Positions 35,441 through 47,304 of a stretch of 64,000 bases of DNA are shown in pieces. Position 1 is the stretch's first letter; the number at the start of each line of letters is the position of its first letter. The notes beneath the pieces are model-generated. The model did not search any database, was not told where the DNA came from, and saw only the letters and a program-made list of their open reading frames with translations. The DNA comes from Hyphodiscus hymeniophilus. Taxonomy: Eukaryota; Ascomycota; Leotiomycetes; Helotiales; Hyphodiscaceae. Both the position numbers and the translations under genes were made by a program. Location of the stretch: the NCBI GenBank assembly GCA_016508695.1, contig VNKQ01000003.1, positions 1,674,001 through 1,738,000 on the forward strand, written 5' to 3'.

Positions 35441-35942
35441 TTCTGTGGTGTGCACAAAGCTCACCTGTCAGACCGAATTCATTCTCGCCCAAGGTCTCGG
35501 AGTGGAGGACAGCCTCGAGCCATTACCACTCCCTTCACTGATATGTATCCTTTCATTTTTCTAACCTCGTCATCCTATATTACATAGATCTACACGCCTG
35601 CATTGCCTCCTGAAGAGCGGTCCACGGCCAGGTTTTTCAGCGCGAAACAATTTCTGGATCGATGTCACACGATGTCAAGCAGAGAGTATTTCAGTTGTTC
35701 AATGGCTCTCGTTATTGGTATCTAAGTTCTGTGCTAGCTGACAACACTACACACTTTTGTATTCCATCCATATAGGAGCAGGTAACCCTCAACGCAAGGA
35801 AATGCAGCGCTAAAAATCGACTACGCAATCTCTAACTAGGCCGTAATAGAGATCAACGACATGTTGTCCTTCTCTGCTCTGTAGAATTCGCCAAATGCCT
35901 CGCTTCTCATCTATAGTTTGTCTCCTCAAGTATTGCAACGAC
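35441..35942. other. Convergent 3' region between 2EXR-like and ELO genes
   Basis: About 500 bp of non-coding sequence between two convergent genes. No domain-bearing frame is visible. It probably holds both 3' untranslated regions. Confidence 0.5.
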
Positions 35943-37517
35943 TCAGTGAGCCTTGCCATTTGTAGCCTTCCCATTAGTCGCCTTTCCGTTCGCATTTCCA
36001 TTCGCATGCCCGTTCGCATGGCCATTCGCGTTTCCATTCGCATTTCCATTAGCATGACCATTCGCATGCCCATTCGCGTGACCGTTTGCGTGCCTATTGG
36101 CGTTTCCATTGACGTGCCCATTGCCATTAACAGTAGCTCCGTCGGCTTTCCCATTCATTCTCTCCACACCTTTGAGAGCATCCTTGCCCGCCTTCTCAAC
36201 CTTCCCGTGTTTCTTCACGTTTCCAGAAGCCATGCGCATATAACTTCTAATGAAGAATCGGCAAAACAGGACTGTCAAAGGCGCAAGATACAGGACATTC
36301 AACCAAATCGCAAAAGTCTGTCCGCTGGTATCGATACATGAAACCGTCTGGTACTCTGTTCTGAATTGTTGTGTCGCGCCTGTGGATTTGAGGGATGCGT
36401 GGACCGAGGGGTCAACGGCGATGTTCTCGGCGAGTCCTTCTTCGCCTGCGGCCCGCAAGAGATATTTCTTGAGGGCGTCTGCGACACTGGCTGAGGTCGT
36501 GGACACCACTGCTGATGATACGCTCGAGGCGGCTGAGGCGAAGGAGGATGAGATTGGGACTTGGACCGGGATGGTGTAGGAGATGAAGGAGTGGATAGTT
36601 GCGTAGAATACGCCGACAACGAATTGTATTATTTGCATTGTTGTAAGGGAGCGTTTGAGTGCTTGAGGAATGGGTACCGAGAAGGCGGTTAAAGTGTAGT
36701 ATGTGTACTGAAAACATTAGATTGAGGTATAAAGAGGACAGGAAGGGCATACCATCAAGGCGTGGATTCCGGAGTTCACAAACACGAACATCCAGATTGG
36801 AGGACTCATGAATCGAATTCCAGCCCACATACACATCATAGCACCCGCATGATGATAGGTCTGCAATGTAGAGCTCCTCTTCCCCTTTGCCAGAATAATC
36901 AATGTATCTAAGACCTCGTAGAACTTCGACAGGTAGAAGAACCATCCATAAAACGCAAGGCCTTCATTCCATAGTCTTCCTAGATCCGTAGCATCTGGTG
37001 TACCCGCAGAACCCAGAAGCACAGAACTCGATTCTGAAACCCAAGCTGACGATTCCGGCTCATACACAATCGCGTTCCCCATCCCACCAATCCCATGCAT
37101 CTTGCACAGACTGTCCACAGTCCCAGCTAAGCCCATGTTGCCCGTCGGGTTCTGTACGGTTCGGCGCAAAGCACTCAGCATTCCCACAAAAGTCCACGCC
37201 GAATATACCGCCAGGAAAATGTTGTGCGCTACCACGAACCAGAAGAAAGATTTCCACTTGCTGATTCCCCATGGTTTTTGACCTGTCGATCGGTTGTATG
37301 AGTTGAGGGATAGTACTGTGACGGCGTACACGCAGGCGATTGTAATGGGGACTCTGACATCGAGGACATCTCCGAAGAGAGGCGTGGGGATCGAGATTGG
37401 AGGGGCATAGAGGGAGGATCCAGCTGGTGGTGGCGGGAGGGTTGAGGGGTCGCTGCTTGGTGGGAACTTGAAGAGAAGGGAGGAGGGCAGGGTAAGGAGA
37501 ACCCGTGAGAAGGCCAT
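35943..37517 (-). CDS. ELO-family fatty acid elongase with Asn-Gly-rich tail
   Basis: This is a membrane condensing enzyme (3-ketoacyl-CoA synthase of the ELO family) of the ER. It adds two carbons from malonyl-CoA to long-chain acyl-CoA. Two exons (36753-37517, 35943-36707) with a 45-bp intron give 509 residues; plain ELO proteins have 300-350. Signatures are KFYEVLDTLIILAKGK and the histidine box LQTYHHAGAM (HH at about 222-223), then NSGIHALMYTYY across the splice. The box reads QxxHH rather than HxxHH, which in some elongases goes with polyunsaturated substrates; I take this only as a hint. Insertions enlarge the loops, for example about residues 135-180. The last 60 residues are tetrapeptide repeats of the type (H/N)ANG followed by KATNG units. 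Confidence 0.93.
35985..36128 (-). repeat. Coding minisatellite, 12-bp units, 12 copies
   Basis: Twelve units of 12 bp encode tetrapeptides such as HANG and NANG at the elongase C-terminus. Units differ mostly by single bases. Copy number is likely to vary between strains. Confidence 0.85.
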
Positions 37518-40500
37518 TTTGACCGCTTGCTAGACAGAGTTTTCGCTTCGATGTAGTCGTACTCAAGGATTATTGAGCTTTTCAGACGAGAGAGATCCGA
37601 GCACACAGTCTGAACCTTCTTGTTCGGTGCCAATGACCTATATTGAGTGCCGTTTGGAATGGACGTGGCGGTGTGGAAAGAAGGGGATAATTTTGGTGGG
37701 GGGTGAGGTGAGGTGAGGTGAGGGAGGGGTCTGATGGAAGAAGAAATTTGGAAAAGTAGGATGGTAGAATATAAAGAATATTCTTCTTTTCTCCGTGCCT
37801 AGCCGAGGTTGGGAAGGTTTGACATGTGGTGAAAGGGGGAAATGGAAGATGGGGAGAGAGGAAGAGAGGAAGAGAGGAAGAGAGGAAGAGAGGAAGGAGG
37901 AGGAAGAGAAAGACAGAAGAAAGAGAATAAGGTTAGGCGTTGAGAGTGTGGTCTTGGACAGACTAGACGGACTGGACTGGACTGCACTCACCGGTCTGGC
38001 TGTCGGCAAAACATCCAACATTATATGGATTCATTGGTTTGGTCGACGAAATTGTTGAGATGGACGAAGTGAGTTACACCGTCATTGATCTCGCTTAGAT
38101 TGCTCAAACGGTGCTCTAAGCCCTCCTTGCATTAGCGTGGATCTCCCAAGGGTTCCGTCCCATGTGAAAGCCAATCCCCAACAGATCCTAGTATTTCCAG
38201 CCTCAGCCTCGGCTTCAGCCTTGCATCTGTCATCAGCCTTAGTCTCAGCCTCCTCCACTGACCTTCCGCCAGAAATCCCCGTTGAGCTGGGAGCACCAAC
38301 ACCAAGATGAAAGGTACCTAGCCACAGGTTCAAGCACGCTAGATAACTTATATCCTCACGTCTTCCATTTGTATTTTCTCCTACTCCCAAGCTTGGAACT
38401 GCGTATCGTTGCTCTTCTGGTCTCTGTAGCGGGTTTCCTCAATTCTGTCCCAACAAAAATCTCCGGTCCTTTCCCCTTTGGGACGAACCCTCGGTTACCC
38501 CCCCTCTGGGAAGCGAAGCATCGTGAAGCCGTCGCCAACGAAAAGAAGCCGAGGCTCATCCATCTCAGTCTTTTCTGCCTTTGCATCTCGATGGAAGCTG
38601 ATGCAACTGCCGATATGGCATCTTAGTTATCTGCCTGAATTGATGCATGTGAGGTATCCGCATCTCCCTGCAGTACCACCTTTTGACCAGGAAGTGTCTT
38701 GGGAAGTAAGTACAGGATGCAACGATGTTTTTTGTCTGCTCTTCCAATCAGTGAGGCCTGAGGTGGGACCATTACTCGCGGACTTATCTGGGATCGTAAG
38801 TACGTGCTCGTTGTCAAACGTGTGATTCTGGTTTTGATGTTTTGATGTTGAGATCCTAATGTTGAGGCTTGCTGCGTTGGGATATGTAGACATGAATCTG
38901 CTTTACCGTTTCCTCAAGAATGAAGCAAGATGCGGCATCATGTGCAGTTAATGTGACGCATGACTCTCAGAGTTTCGGATCAGGCATCACTTCTTCAGTG
39001 AATATTCCTGTGTGGGCGGCATCTAAGACCAGACTCTTGAAGTGGTCCTCAAATATATAAGTGGTCCTTTGGCAAGTGCCACGCTCGCTTGGTTCGTGTA
39101 CGGAAGAGGTGCAACATTTCTTGGTTTCCAGTCACTGTTGAGTTCAAATGCTGGATTGCTTCTGAGCCATTCAGGCGAAAGAGTTAGGTATGTCTTTTCT
39201 AAGAGCATTCTGGAGCGTAATTGGAGAGATCTGATGATTCCACCAACAGTAACACCTCCTGATGCTGCATTCATGCTCTGAAGTCGTCTCTCCGAGCTGT
39301 GAAGAACAGCTTCGCTGTCCTCATGGGAATTCTTAGAGCGAGAGTGAACACTGACCCTTCCTTTCATCACTTCCTTCGTGCCTTCATCTTCTCATTCGAG
39401 GCAGCAACACGCTTTTCACATTGCCATGCCATCGCGACATTCAAATTGTAGAAATCAGCTTTTCCCATTCCTACGTGTGCCTCTCGCTAGCGGTTGAGTG
39501 CGACCGGCTAGTATTGGACGCAAGCATTAGATTGCAATGATTGCGTACTCGATTCTTAATTGTCGGGACAGGGAACGTATCGATAGGGATATAGAAGTCG
39601 GCAATGACGCGGAACACGCTGATTGCTTCGAGTCCAACGCTTCGGCTTTGTTGTCTTTCGAAACATATCATACCGGGTTTGTGGTCAACGAACTTGCCGA
39701 TTCGAAGCTGAGGAGGGAGCAACAGCTACCGAGACGCTCGCCGAGATTAACACATAACGGGAGAGCGCTTCGGTCGCAGCTCTGGGTTGACAATGACAGT
39801 GAGAGAAAGAGAACAGCGATATCAGGTTGACAGGCAATTGTCGGATGGCAGGAAATCTCTTGGACCAGACATTCATATGTGATGTTTTCTTTGCATGAAT
39901 TAAGGGTGAGAAGATGCCTCAGAAGAGCCATGATTCCATCTCTCTAGGAGATAGCCATTGCTGCATGAGCTTGCTAATTCTCTTGTGTGATCAGCAACAA
40001 CAACGATTGCTTGTGACTTTGACATCAACCGATCTGACATGCTGGATTATTGAAATGGAAAACGAGGTCAAGAGACAGACTCACATCGATACTCGTAGCA
40101 CTGCCTCGATGAGGAAGGAAGAAACTGTCTCTCTGGATGGCTTCATCCGTTCCATGCGGTGCCGCCATCAGCTTCACCATATTCACATCCCGTACCTCAA
40201 TGCCATGGCCATATCGGGCATGTGGTTTTCTGACTGTGATTACATTCTTGACTATGCCTCGATAGTCAGCCGTTCAAGAGACATGCTCACATCAAGGCTG
40301 TGCCACTAGACACAAATCACCAGCCATCGGAACGGTCCATCCCGTGGACGAAGTCCTTGTCCGACACACACCTTGGTAATATTGGTATATCACTCTAGCA
40401 ACGTCGGACAACGCTGAGAGTGAGATCTAAGCCATGTGAGAATAGCTATGCGACGACAGGCTTATTCCCACATGCTGATATTCCCGGTGTCGATATCATG

Positions 40501-40818
40501 CCGTTTGAGGGGACGGGAGGGTGATGACGTGAGGAGGAAGGATGAACTCGCATGATTGACGGGCGCGTCTGCTTTGTAAAGGAGAATGAGCTGACATGAG
40601 CACGCGGACGCATGCGTGATGATGCGCCTTCCGATGCAGAGAGTGGCTGACTTCCCCGGGTATGCAAGGTACGGGATGAGATGGGAACGAGGAGAAGCAG
40701 AGATTTGAAACGTGTATGTACATGTACAGGAAAACGAAGATGTTTCCTACAAAGTCGTCAGCAGAACTGCCTTGCCGACGTCTTACTAGGCAGATAAGTA
40801 TATGGATTCAAAGGTGAG

Positions 40819-40890
40819 AGTAGTGAGAAAAGTGCATGTTCGAGTAGTAAGAAAAGTGCATGTTCGAGTAGTAAGAAAAGTGCATGTTCG
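40819..40890. repeat. 24-bp tandem repeat, 3 copies
   Basis: Three head-to-tail copies of a 24-bp unit containing AGAAAAGTGCATGTTCG. The first copy differs from the others at one base (G for A). Each unit carries one GCATG core. Confidence 0.9.
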
Positions 40891-42211
40891 AAGATCGAGA
40901 TGGGTGACGATTCTCGAACACGACGATCCACATGCAACCGGGACTTCCCCCATCCCTGATCTGATTGATCCTCGAGGCAGTGAGAGCTGACACGTGCTTG
41001 CTTACCCTCTCGGAAAATAATGCGTGCTCACTGCTCTTATATCACGGATGTCAGCGCACGAACCAAGTGTTCACGGTTTCATATGTCCCGACTCCCGAGC
41101 CTTCCATTGTTAATTGTTCCATGCATTAGTCATCGGAGTCGGAAGTCGGAAGTCAGCTGATTTGAACAGGGGGCAGCGTTTGATCTTTCATCTTAATCTC
41201 ACCCAGGCCAGGGCTGCGCTTACGGAGAAAATACGGACCAATGGCAGGAGCGGCTGTGTTCCAGGGGAGATCTGGGTGTGCGATTCGCTAAGGGAGGGAT
41301 CTTTCAAGGCGGCACACGGCTAGCACGGACACCAGGGGGGGGAGATGAAAGCGGAAGCGGCCAGTCCAAGCACTGGCCGAAAGCGGACAAGCGGAGACAA
41401 GCAGTCAATTTAGAGTCTTAGACAAAGGTGAAGAAGGAAGAAGGCTCAGGGGGGTTCAATAATCAAGTCTTGTCTTGCTTTTAGCCACACAACGAGCGAC
41501 GGAGTAAAGGGACTACTGACTGACTGACTGCACCTTCGTACGGAGTGGAAACAACATCCCATCCTGGCAGGGTTGCTCATTTGTTGCTCATTTGTTGCCG
41601 CGTGCTGACGGTATTCTGAAAGAGGAAACAGGGAAGGGGCAAGGGAGGGGTTCCATCATCCTCATCCATGAACCATCGAATTGTCGAATCCAGGATCCAG
41701 GACCCAGAAGAATATATCCCTGAAATATCAAATCTCCCTCCCAGACGATGCCGCACGAGCCAGCGAGTGAGAGCGTAGGATGGCCCAAACAAATGACATG
41801 CTCGAAACATGTACCGGTAGTTACAATAAAGTAGTACTTCATTTCTTCATCTCTTCATCTCTTCATCTCCCCATCTCTGGTCTTTCTGTCGCCATCGCCA
41901 TTCATCTCATATTCTTTGCATCTCCATCTCTCGGCTATTCGATGAAGCCATTGTCCACCACCACCAATCAAAGACTACAAGACCAAAGACCGAAAGACGA
42001 AAGACAAGAAGAACAAGAGACCTGTTGATCCTTTCAATCAGACCTGGCTGCAGAAGTCCAACTTTTGCTTTTCCTTCAGCTGGAGCCCCTTCGCATTGAC
42101 ACGACCCTGTGGCTGAAAGCAACTGCGTTCAGCTATCGAATCCGGAAGTCACAACCACAGCGACCACCACGACCGCATGTAGTAAACCAGTGGTATCGGG
42201 AATCTTCCTGT

Positions 42212-42310
42212 TTTCTCTGCTTTCTCTGCTTTCTCTGCTTTCTCTGCTTTCTCTGCTTTCTCTGCTTTCTCTGCTTTCTCTGCTTTCTCTGCTTTCTCTG
42301 CTTTCTCTGC
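42212..42310. repeat. 9-bp minisatellite TTTCTCTGC, 11 perfect copies
   Basis: Eleven exact copies of TTTCTCTGC (99 bp). The array is open in several frames because 9 is divisible by 3, but nothing else supports a protein. It lies about 0.9 kb upstream of the CBM-protein gene. Confidence 0.95.
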
Positions 42311-43182
42311 TTTCCAACCTCTTCCCTCTTCCCTCTTCGAAAATATAAACCGAATAAACCTACTCCGCTCCGGCCCACCAGTTCGTCCCCAATCTTATCG
42401 CCCCCGCTACTCGCCTCCTTCCATCCAGCTTGGTAGTAGACAGCGTCAATAGCTCCCGCTTTCCTTGGATCCACCGACCAGACTACTGTATCGCCAATTC
42501 GCCCTTCCCTGATTCAGCTGGGTCTCGCAATTTGGTGATTTGATTCTACGACCTTGGTCACCTGGGTAGTAAACCTGGAATCTCCAGTTCATAAGACTTG
42601 GTTTCGCCACAAAATAGTGTGAGATCGTCAATTCGTCTGCAGTCCAAAAATAACTCCAACGGAAATAGTCAACACAACAACACAACAACCAACAAACAAT
42701 AACAATAATAATAATTCTCAATCCATCAACCTCGATTGATATCCTTCAAACACCAACTCGACTTCCAAACCGTCGGGATCCACCAGCATAACTCCATCTA
42801 CGCGCCCAGCAATCAGAAACCACCCCGTCGTGACTTGACCACCCATCACGGCGCTTCCAAGTCCAGCCTCGCCACCTCACTCGTCCAGGGAACAACACTG
42901 CAATTCCACCAAGCTTCCATAGGCCATTTCTCAAACCTCGCGCCTATTCCAAAACGCACTCGACGAGCCAATTTTGCCAGTTCGGGTAATTTCTTGTAGG
43001 GTTCGTCCGAGGGAAGTTGCAGCAACGGGTCTCCATTGTGTTGGCAGTTTGCTATGCAGCCAGCCGGTACTACAAGACCTTGATCCCACCCACCTCAACG
43101 CCTGAACGTCGACGGCTTACTTCCACGTTCAATAATACAATAATCTTTTACTTGGGCTGGACCTGAGATCCGAATTGATAAA

Positions 43183-45302
43183 ATGGATACTACCCTAATT
43201 ACATTTCATCTGTACGTACTTTCGATTCTCCCCACAACGATGATGTTTTCGTTCGACAGCCTCGCTTTATGCCTTTCCCTCTGACCAGCGTTGGAATGCA
43301 CACTTTTCAATTCTGGCAATGTTCTGGAACGCAGGTTTATTATCCAGAGCTTGTGTTTGAGACACGATGATGCGCATTCACGAAAATATCCGACTCGAAG
43401 ATTGAGTAACCAAATCTTGGTACACAACATGATTTTTATGGTACAAATCGCACAGGAAATAAGCATTTTTCCGATGGAGTACGACGAGACATTCTTCTGT
43501 CTGCCTCCGGAAGAATCAATAGTGCGGGATCGCTTTGCTGGGCTTCTCAACGGCTTGACTGAAGTCAGTTTACCAGATATTGAATTTCAAGCTTCGAAGC
43601 CACGAAAGACTCCTCTCACACTTATGAGACGTGCCCAGATATATATCAAAGACCACTACCTACATCCCTTTGTCCGAACCCGAATAAGCTTTCGGGGTGA
43701 ACTGAATAGGAGTTTTCTTTCATCTGCCGTCATCTGTAATATAACAGCGCCATCATTCCCATTTCAAGTTTGGGGTTCATATATTCGAGATCCTTGCTTC
43801 ATCTGCTTACAATCTATACTACAGCCAAACCTCAACACACCCCAATTCCGTTCATCTAATCGGGTCATGGGACAATTTCACAAAACACTATCCGATGGAG
43901 CGAGATATCAGACGGGCGCGGAGCCAATGGCGTGGTTGTTATGCATTCGAAAACATCATTTGTGATGGAGATGGGGAAAGCAGTCCCACACGAAGTGGTG
44001 GCTTGAAGATGGGATCGACGTACTATTACTACGTATGTTTCATGAACTTGAATTTTGGAACAAATCGAACTGACGGTTAGATAGTATGAGTTGGACGACG
44101 GCACTGAGATTCACGATCCCTCGATACCATCGACTACAACTTGTCCTTACATGCCAGGTCAACCTGTCAACCTTCTTTGGGTCCCAGTTGAGGTTCAACC
44201 ACTTCGATTTCGTAGCGCCTCGGAGAGCTCGATGGCAAATGGAGATCTCAAGACCATGAACCCTGCAGACAAATTTATGACCCCACGACAACCCCCACCA
44301 ACCCCGACTCTTCCACGGTTGAATACTTCCCCAATGGTTCGCCAAAAACGATCCGCTCGATCTCTCTCACCCAGATCCGAAAAAGGACAATGGTCTCCAA
44401 GAACGTTCTTTGGCATACGCTTGCCGTCATCAGCGACGGTTCCGGATCTCCGCGAACGAGGCCGCTCTCCATCACTCAAAAAGATGTCCAAATCCGAGTC
44501 GACCCTCAGCCTTCCATCCGTCCGCTCATGCTCGGAACGAAAAGGGCACTCCGTACCACACACGCGTGATGTATCACCACAATCATACAGGCGCGCCAAC
44601 TCACATTCCCGCGAGCCCTCTCCTCTCCGCCAACTTGCCGTCTCAGAAAGTATCAGCAGCTACAACCCCGCACTCCTCGAGATCCCCGACGAAATCGCCG
44701 AGGAAGCCGAAGACGACGATAACTTTGCCAGCGTCGAAGAAGGATTTACTTGTCTCTCACCCCCACCATCTGGCCTCCGCTCACCACCCGCAAGAAGCTT
44801 CAGAAGCTCGACTGAGAAACCACTTCCACAACTTCCAGGAGAGAGCTTCCTCCCACTCGTCCCTGCACCCCTCTCTCTCCCACCAGCAACAGACTTCCAA
44901 CCGCGCTCCCACTTTTCCACCTCCACAATCTCGACCTTGTCATCACCAACCAACTCCCAATCCGAATTCAGCTCCACGAACTCCGTGTCTGACTCCCTTG
45001 ACGAAGAAGATCTGGCTGCAGATATGGACATCAGCAGTGGTGAAGATTTCATGTATTCTCCTGTACTTCTTGACGGCGGTGACGGAAGAGGCTTCAATGG
45101 ATATTCACTACCCAGTGGTGAGTACGCTTCGGAGCACACGCTGAGAAAGGAGACGCCGATTGGGGCTTTGGACGGACCTGCTAGTCGGACGACTTTTGGT
45201 GGTGCGGAAGGGTTTGAAGAGAGGGGAGAGGTGAGGAGTGTGAGTGCGTTGGAAGAGCTCTTGAGTGAGATGGGGTATTTGGGGGATGTCATTGCGAAAT
45301 GA
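43183..45302 (+). CDS. AMPK-type glycogen-binding (CBM48-like) domain protein
   Basis: Three exons (43183-43211, 43825-44032, 44085-45302) give 484 residues. Splicing is phase-perfect: ATG plus 26 nt, a 613-bp intron with GTACGT donor and CTACAG acceptor, then a 52-bp intron. The N-terminus then reads MDTTLITFHLQTS followed by HLIGSWDNFTKHYPMERD, an AMPK1-CBM-type beta-sandwich as in AMPK beta subunits. WRGCYAFENI, STYYYYYELDDGTEIHDPSI and LPGQPVNLLW-like residues (PYMPGQPVNLLWVPVEV) complete the domain by about residue 115. The remaining 370 residues are Ser/Pro-rich with acidic patches (EIAEEAEDDDN, SDSLDEEDLAADMDIS) and end in ALEELLSEMGYLGDVIAK. It lacks the kinase-interacting C-terminal domain of true AMPK beta subunits. 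It may bind glycogen or act as a regulator; the role is unknown. Confidence 0.85.
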
Positions 45303-45850
45303 TCGCTCCCCCCAGTACGAAATATGTCCTGTAAATCGAAACATGAGGGAGTTCTGTGTATAATCCATGTCTGAGTTGGAGATTTTGGAACTAGCTAGCA
45401 CTTGGGCCTGGCAACTTTTCTGATTGAATTTAGCGTGGAGTTTATGGAGCACATGGGACACCTACCTGGGAACATGTCATGGTAGGAGATCGGATCGGAG
45501 GATACCCATTCCTCACTTGGGTCTGATCAGCTCCGGTCGAATCACGAGTCAAACTTGTACTTGTACAGACGATTAAAAGGCAGCTGGTAGAAGGGGCGTG
45601 TATAGAAAGAACACTAGACTAGCTGAAGCTATGTAAATGATACCACGATCCTTGCATCTCATTACCTTCCTCGTGCTCGTGCGAGAGGAACTTGTGAGCC
45701 TGGGTGAGACTTAGTCCTAGGGGTAAAGTGGTGCATGTAAGCTTGTGGCTTGTGGCTTGGGGGTTGTCCATACGGGGTACTTTTGCGGGGTAATGGGGTT
45801 GAGTGGGGATATATATGAGATGGGTTGAGATTCGGAAGGAGAGTGAGAGG

Positions 45851-46026
45851 ATGAGAGGATGAGAGGATGAGAGGATGAGAGGATGAGGGGATGAGGGGAT
45901 GAGAGGATGAGAGGATGAGAGGATGAGAGGATGAGAGGATGAGAGGATGAGAGGATGAGAGGATGAGAGGATGAGAGGATGAGAGGATGAGAGGATGAGA
46001 GGATGAGGGGATGAGAGGATGAGAGG
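45851..46026. repeat. 8-bp minisatellite ATGAGAGG, 22 copies
   Basis: Twenty-two contiguous 8-bp units; three read ATGAGGGG (45883, 45891, 46003). A degenerate unit GTGAGAGG precedes it at 45843. The minus strand reads as a Ser-His-Pro-Leu-Ile/Leu repeat in all frames, which is an artefact of the array. Confidence 0.95.
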
Positions 46027-46250
46027 ACTGAAGATGACTAGATGATTTGACTTTATTGTGGATGAGAGGCCGAGATGGGAATTGAGGAGTTCGGTATTGG
46101 GGGGTTGGGAATCGAGGGATCGAGCTTGAATCTTGATGGTATGGCTTGGTATGTGAAGAGGAGGGAAAGGAGGCGGGGTGGTTCAATGGTTGGCAGTTGG
46201 CAGTTCGGAGTGAGGGGACTGAAGGCCTGGCAGAGGCGGTAGAGTATTTG

Positions 46251-46286
46251 AGATGTTAGAGATGTTAGAGATATTAGAGATGTTAG
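46251..46286. repeat. 9-bp tandem repeat AGATGTTAG, 4 copies
   Basis: Four units of 9 bp; the third has one change (AGATATTAG). Confidence 0.9.
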
Positions 46287-47304
46287 AGGGGTACGTTTTT
46301 GGGGGGATTAAGAAGCTAGGTGCGCGCTTGTGTGAGGGAGATGGTTGGGTTCTGGGGATGGGAGTTTGGACCTTGGGTTTGAGCTTGGGTTTGGGATATC
46401 AATGGGATTAAGTAGTTAAATTTGACTTACTCGACTTAGGAGACGAAGCGAGGTGAGAAGGGAGGGAAGGGGTGTGAACATATCTCCTCCCTGTGATTGC
46501 GTGTAGGGGTTGGAGCTTGACAATGCCCGTTGCTGCCATTTTGTATGTGAATTGCCCGTCTCCGACCAGCGAGTGATCCTGGAAGGGGGAGTGAGAGGGA
46601 AGCTTGGGGAGCTGCGCCATGCCGTCGACGTTAGAGAATTAAATCACTATGGAGAAGGAGCATAATAGTACAAGCATAAGGCTGACTGTTGAACGCGTGA
46701 GGAATTAATGGTTTAGACCATGATTGGACATGCAGTCTTATTGACCGGGCAAGCTTCTTTCTTAGAGTTCAAGGACATGTCTATACTGTGTAGGGCAATT
46801 TCATGGCACTCCGTTATTCAGTCTTGGTCTTCTCTCTATTTGTTATGCTACCAAAGTTCTAGGTTGTCGTTCACTTGAAGTTCCTCCGAACGCGCTGGGT
46901 TTCGACTGCTCTAATGGTCAAAGGGAAAAGCGTAACGTAGACTATTGACCTACGGGAGAATTGCTCCAAGCACTCAGTGTCCTACTGGCTTTATTTGTTA
47001 AGTGACTGACTCAGAAAGCACATAATGGACACTGATGTAGTGAAAGTTCCTGTCAACGACCAGGGGGTCAAGCAAGCCTCTGTTCCCAACGGATATATTC
47101 ACAGGTAGCCGGCCGCTAGTCACTTGAATCTGATGAGTCTGAGTTTGTACCGGTTGTAAGTTTACACTTGTTGCTCTCGCTTAATTCATATAAGTACTAT
47201 GTTTTCGTTGCGTCGACAATCATTCCTCCGCACAACAACAACAACCTCCGCCACGTCGGGGCCAAATATCACCTTCGACATCAACCACAAAGAACACAAC
47301 AACC

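Larger units (their letters stand above)
37518..43182. other. Gene-poor region, 5.7 kb
   Basis: No supported gene lies between the divergent ELO and CBM-protein genes. Frames up to 131 codons (39914-40309) have no domain. The left end should hold the ELO promoter. The zone holds simple repeats: GAAGAGAG x 4 (37861-37892), a 24-bp unit x 3, TTCATCTC x 3 (41846-41869), and a 9-bp unit x 11. The last 1 kb is CT- and CA-rich like a long 5' leader of the gene that starts at 43183. Confidence 0.45.
45303..47304. other. Gene-poor region, 2.0 kb
   Basis: The region lies between the CBM-protein gene and a small unknown gene. It holds an 8-bp and a 9-bp minisatellite. A minus frame at 46408-46620 (70 codons) and one across the minisatellite (45662-46186) lack domains and I do not call them. 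The last 300 bp probably hold the promoter of the gene at 47305. Confidence 0.45.

Noticed and set aside
43291..43965. A 224-codon plus-strand frame
   Set aside because: It covers the inferred first intron and then runs in the wrong frame through the conserved CBM exon; its start has no homology I can see.
44410..45144. A 244-codon plus frame
   Set aside because: It is a shadow of the CBM-protein exon 3, open because of Ser/Pro-rich codon use.
45851..46026. Possible CRISPR-like array
   Set aside because: There are no spacers: units are directly contiguous 8-mers, a minisatellite. The same holds for 40819-40890 and 42212-42310.
45662..46186. A 174-codon minus frame with repeated Ser-His-Pro
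   Set aside because: It exists only because the 8-bp array is open in all frames; flanks have no coding features.
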